Source of the DNA: Runella aurantiaca
GTDB lineage: Bacteria; Bacteroidota; Bacteroidia; Cytophagales; Spirosomataceae
Assembly: GCF_003339505.1 (NCBI RefSeq)
Contig: NZ_QPIW01000046.1
Span: 1-34,259, forward strand
Length of the DNA stretch: 34,259 nucleotides
Direction of reading: 5' to 3'
The position numbers were made by a program, and so were the translations under genes. Shown piece by piece: positions 32,038-34,259 of this stretch. Each line of letters opens with the position of its first letter. Positions within the stretch are counted from its first letter, which is position 1. Below the pieces are notes generated by a model. That model was not told the DNA's origin, did no database searches, and saw only the letters and a list, made by a program, of their open reading frames with translations.

Positions 32038-33678
32038 ATGAACCGTACCCAAGACCTTCAACGACTGCAAAAAGAAACGTTTGATATTTGTATCATTGGT
32101 GGAGGGGCCAGCGGAGCGGGTTGTGCGTTGGACGCTGCCCTTCGGGGTTTCAAAGTTGCCTTGATTGAAAAAAACGATTTTGCGGCTGAAACCTCCTCAA
32201 AATCAACGAAATTGATTCACGGCGGCGTACGGTATTTGGAGCAAGCCTTCAAAAACCTTGACTTTGCGCAGTTGAAGCAAGTGCGTCATGGGTTGGAAGA
32301 GCGGCAGATTGTGTTACAAAATGCCCCGCACCTTGCCCGACCTCTGCCTTTGTTGACGCCCGTGTTTAGTTGGTGGGAAGGACTCTATTTTAGCATCGGC
32401 CTGCGGATGTATGATTTTTTTGCCAAAGGAGACTCCTTGCCAAAAAGTCGGTGGTTGAGCAAAAAAGAAACCATGCTACGGATGCCTTCGTTGGACGCCA
32501 AAAAACTCCACAGTGCGGTTCTTTACTTTGACGGTCAGCTCGATGATGCTCGTTATTGTCTGGGCCTTGCCCACGCGGCGGCGGAGGCGGGTGTGGCGGT
32601 TGCCAATCATTTGCAACTGATTGATTTTGAAAAAGATAACAGTGGCAAACTGGAAGGTGCCGTGGTAACTTCTACACTTGATAATGGTATTGAGTCACCT
32701 TTTTCGATTAAAGCCAAACTTTTCATCAATTGTACGGGGGCAATGGCAGATCATGTTCGCCTCAAAGCAAATCCGACGCTTTCTCGTCGGATTCGTCCCA
32801 GTAAGGGCGTCCACGTTGTGTTGCCGTATGAAGTCTTGAAAAGTGACGATGCCATGCTGATTCCGAAGACCAGCGACGGTCGGGTGGTGTTTGCCATTCC
32901 TTTTGAAGGTCAATTACTGTTGGGAACCACCGATACCGACTATACTCAATTGGAGAACGAACCCCTGTTGGAAGAAAAAGAAGTTGAATTTTTGTTGGAT
33001 ACATTGGCACCGTATTTGGCCAAGCGCCCCGATAAGAGTCAGGTAAAAGCGGGTTTTGGCGGTTTGCGCCCGTTGTTGGCGGCGGGAGAGTCTGATTCTA
33101 CCAAAAAACTCGTGCGCGACCACGAAGTAGAATACGACGAGTCTTCCAATCTGGTGAGTCTATTGGGTGGTAAATGGACGACCTATCGGTACATGGCGAA
33201 AGAAACCATCGACAAAGCGAGTGAATTACTCGGTGCTGAGCGTCCATGTATAACGGCTGACCATGTGCTGGTGGGTGGCGAGGACTTTGCTTTTGAGGAT
33301 TGGAAGATTATTCAAACGGTCTACCGCCTAGCCAAAGACATTGCCAAACATTTGATCCGAAAATACGGTAGCCGGGCCCACAAAGTAGCCCGACTGACGC
33401 AAGAAAATATCGTATGGTCGCAACGTTTGGTGGAAAAATTCCCTTTCATTCAGGCCGAAGTGATTTATCAGGTTCGGGAAGAAATGGCTTGTACGCTGCG
33501 TGATGTATTGGCGCGGCGGATGCGCCTCGAAATCATGGATTGGGAAGCAACCCAAGAGGCCGTGCCCGTAGTAGCAAATCTGATGGCGCAGGAATTGGGT
33601 TGGACGCAAGCCCATAAACAAAAGCAAATAGATGAATACCTTCAATTGGTGCAATCGTTTATCAAATCTGCTGAATAA
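32038..33678 (+). CDS. glpD: Glycerol-3-phosphate dehydrogenase/oxidase (FAD)
   Basis: A 546-aa FAD-dependent glycerol-3-phosphate dehydrogenase, which makes dihydroxyacetone phosphate and feeds electrons to quinones at the inner face of the membrane. The dinucleotide fold CIIGGGASGAGCALDAALRG (18-37), SSKSTKLIHGGVRYLE near 58, the substrate region PSKGVHVVLP and GTTDTDY, GLRPLL and GGKWTTYRYMA, and a C-terminal alpha domain are typical. Length is normal. ATG at 32038. It may be co-transcribed with galK, as no promoter pair was seen in the gap. Confidence 0.95.
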   Translation: MNRTQDLQRLQKETFDICIIGGGASGAGCALDAALRGFKVALIEKNDFAAETSSKSTKLIHGGVRYLEQAFKNLDFAQLKQVRHGLEERQIVLQNAPHLARPLPLLTPVFSWWEGLYFSIGLRMYDFFAKGDSLPKSRWLSKKETMLRMPSLDAKKLHSAVLYFDGQLDDARYCLGLAHAAAEAGVAVANHLQLIDFEKDNSGKLEGAVVTSTLDNGIESPFSIKAKLFINCTGAMADHVRLKANPTLSRRIRPSKGVHVVLPYEVLKSDDAMLIPKTSDGRVVFAIPFEGQLLLGTTDTDYTQLENEPLLEEKEVEFLLDTLAPYLAKRPDKSQVKAGFGGLRPLLAAGESDSTKKLVRDHEVEYDESSNLVSLLGGKWTTYRYMAKETIDKASELLGAERPCITADHVLVGGEDFAFEDWKIIQTVYRLAKDIAKHLIRKYGSRAHKVARLTQENIVWSQRLVEKFPFIQAEVIYQVREEMACTLRDVLARRMRLEIMDWEATQEAVPVVANLMAQELGWTQAHKQKQIDEYLQLVQSFIKSAE

Positions 33679-33814
33679 GGATAGAATCTATGCATGTTCA
33701 TGGATAATTTAATGCGCTAGTAAGGTACAAAGACCGTTGTTCCTGTTTTCTATCGTAACAGTCTTTCAATATGACGTATATTGCATCAACAAATAACCAT
33801 TCTACGTTACATCG

Positions 33815-34135
33815 ATGCTCATTACTACTACCAACAACATTGAAGGAAAAACAATCACCAAGTACATTGGTTTGGTCAACGGAGAAGCCATTATTGGCGC
33901 GAATCTTGTCAAAGATTTTTTTGCTGGAATAAGTGACATTGTGGGGGGACGCTCGGGTGCTTATGAGCAAGGCCTGCGTGAAGCCAAAAGCATTGCCCTC
34001 AAAGAAATGATTGATCAGGCCCAACGACTGGGGGCCAATGCCATCATCGGAGTAGACCTTGATTTTCAGACCATTGGCGGCAACGGTTCCATGCTCATGG
34101 TCAGCGCCAACGGCACGGCCATTGTCTGTGAGTAA
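33815..34135 (+). CDS. YbjQ/UPF0145 family protein
   Basis: A 106-aa protein of the YbjQ family (heavy-metal-binding domain, pentameric in known structures). [21 protein letters not shown] at the start, [22 protein letters not shown] in the middle and [31 protein letters not shown] at the end are diagnostic, read as separate conserved blocks. Biochemical function remains unclear. ATG at 33815. It stands alone and ends before a strong terminator. Confidence 0.93.
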   Translation: MLITTTNNIEGKTITKYIGLVNGEAIIGANLVKDFFAGISDIVGGRSGAYEQGLREAKSIALKEMIDQAQRLGANAIIGVDLDFQTIGGNGSMLMVSANGTAIVCE

Positions 34136-34177
34136 TCAGGCTTCCCTTGGAAATTACTTTGGACTTTGTTTTTCTTT

Positions 34178-34209
34178 AAAAACCCCAGCTAACTATTGCT
34201 GGGGTTTTT
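34178..34209 (+). terminator. Rho-independent terminator
   Basis: Perfect 12-bp stem AAAAACCCCAGC / GCTGGGGTTTTT (34178-34189 / 34198-34209) with an 8-base loop, 43 bases after the YbjQ-family stop. Confidence 0.8.
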
Positions 34210-34259
34210 AACTTTTGATTAACTTACCACAGAATAATACAACATTTACAAATTTTTCA

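Overview
The window looks like a chromosomal segment of a Bacteroidota, most likely a Cytophagales member related to Runella, Spirosoma or Dyadobacter. Evidence: promoters of the TTG-N19..21-TAnnTTTG type, almost no Shine-Dalgarno sequences, a tRNA gene without an encoded CCA, and typical family content (independent phosphoglycerate mutase, Wzy_C ligase with TPR tail, alginate-export-type porin, DUF819, receiver-CRP fusion). The genus is a guess; no search was possible.

Layout. 1-66: C-terminal tail of an unseen gene. 511-4323: alpha/beta hydrolase, PlsC-like acyltransferase, a convergent small lipoprotein and a secreted thioredoxin-fold protein. 4380-8181 (minus): gpmI, a low-molecular-weight phosphotyrosine phosphatase, an FtsB/DivIC protein and enolase, so two consecutive glycolytic enzymes lie together with a division protein. 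8301-10553: O-antigen-ligase-type membrane protein. 10882-11535: secreted protein of unknown role. 11525-16974 (minus): tightly spaced block read as beta-CASP MBL protein, accA, HAD hydrolase, membrane metalloprotease, aminotransferase.

17190-19542 is the most unusual part. An Lrp/AsnC regulator has a perfect 24-bp inverted repeat in front of its start. Divergently, a good promoter drives a 160-nt RNA with tRNA geometry (7-bp acceptor stem, three-bp D stem, anticodon-like arm, T arm abutting the acceptor) but 91 nt where the variable loop should be. A strong terminator follows, then a DUF819 membrane protein whose stop codon sits inside an 18-bp hairpin. A 56-aa zinc-ribbon microprotein lies convergently behind it.

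20762-23458: receiver-CRP regulator followed by a two-domain phosphotransferase/ATP-binding gene broken by a 7-bp tandem duplication. 23490-26472: porin, small unknown protein, and a protein that begins like an integrase arm-binding domain but lacks the recombinase. Two gene deserts (19756-20761 and 26473-27445) each carry one copy of a probable small RNA: an identical 17-nt box, an 8-nt spacer and a covarying terminator hairpin. 27446-29200: TPR lipoprotein. 29421-30675: AT-rich DUF6602 nuclease-like gene and a probable integrase C-terminal remnant next to tRNA-Arg(TCT), suggesting an old integration site. 30802-34135: galactokinase, glycerol-3-phosphate dehydrogenase and a YbjQ-family protein.
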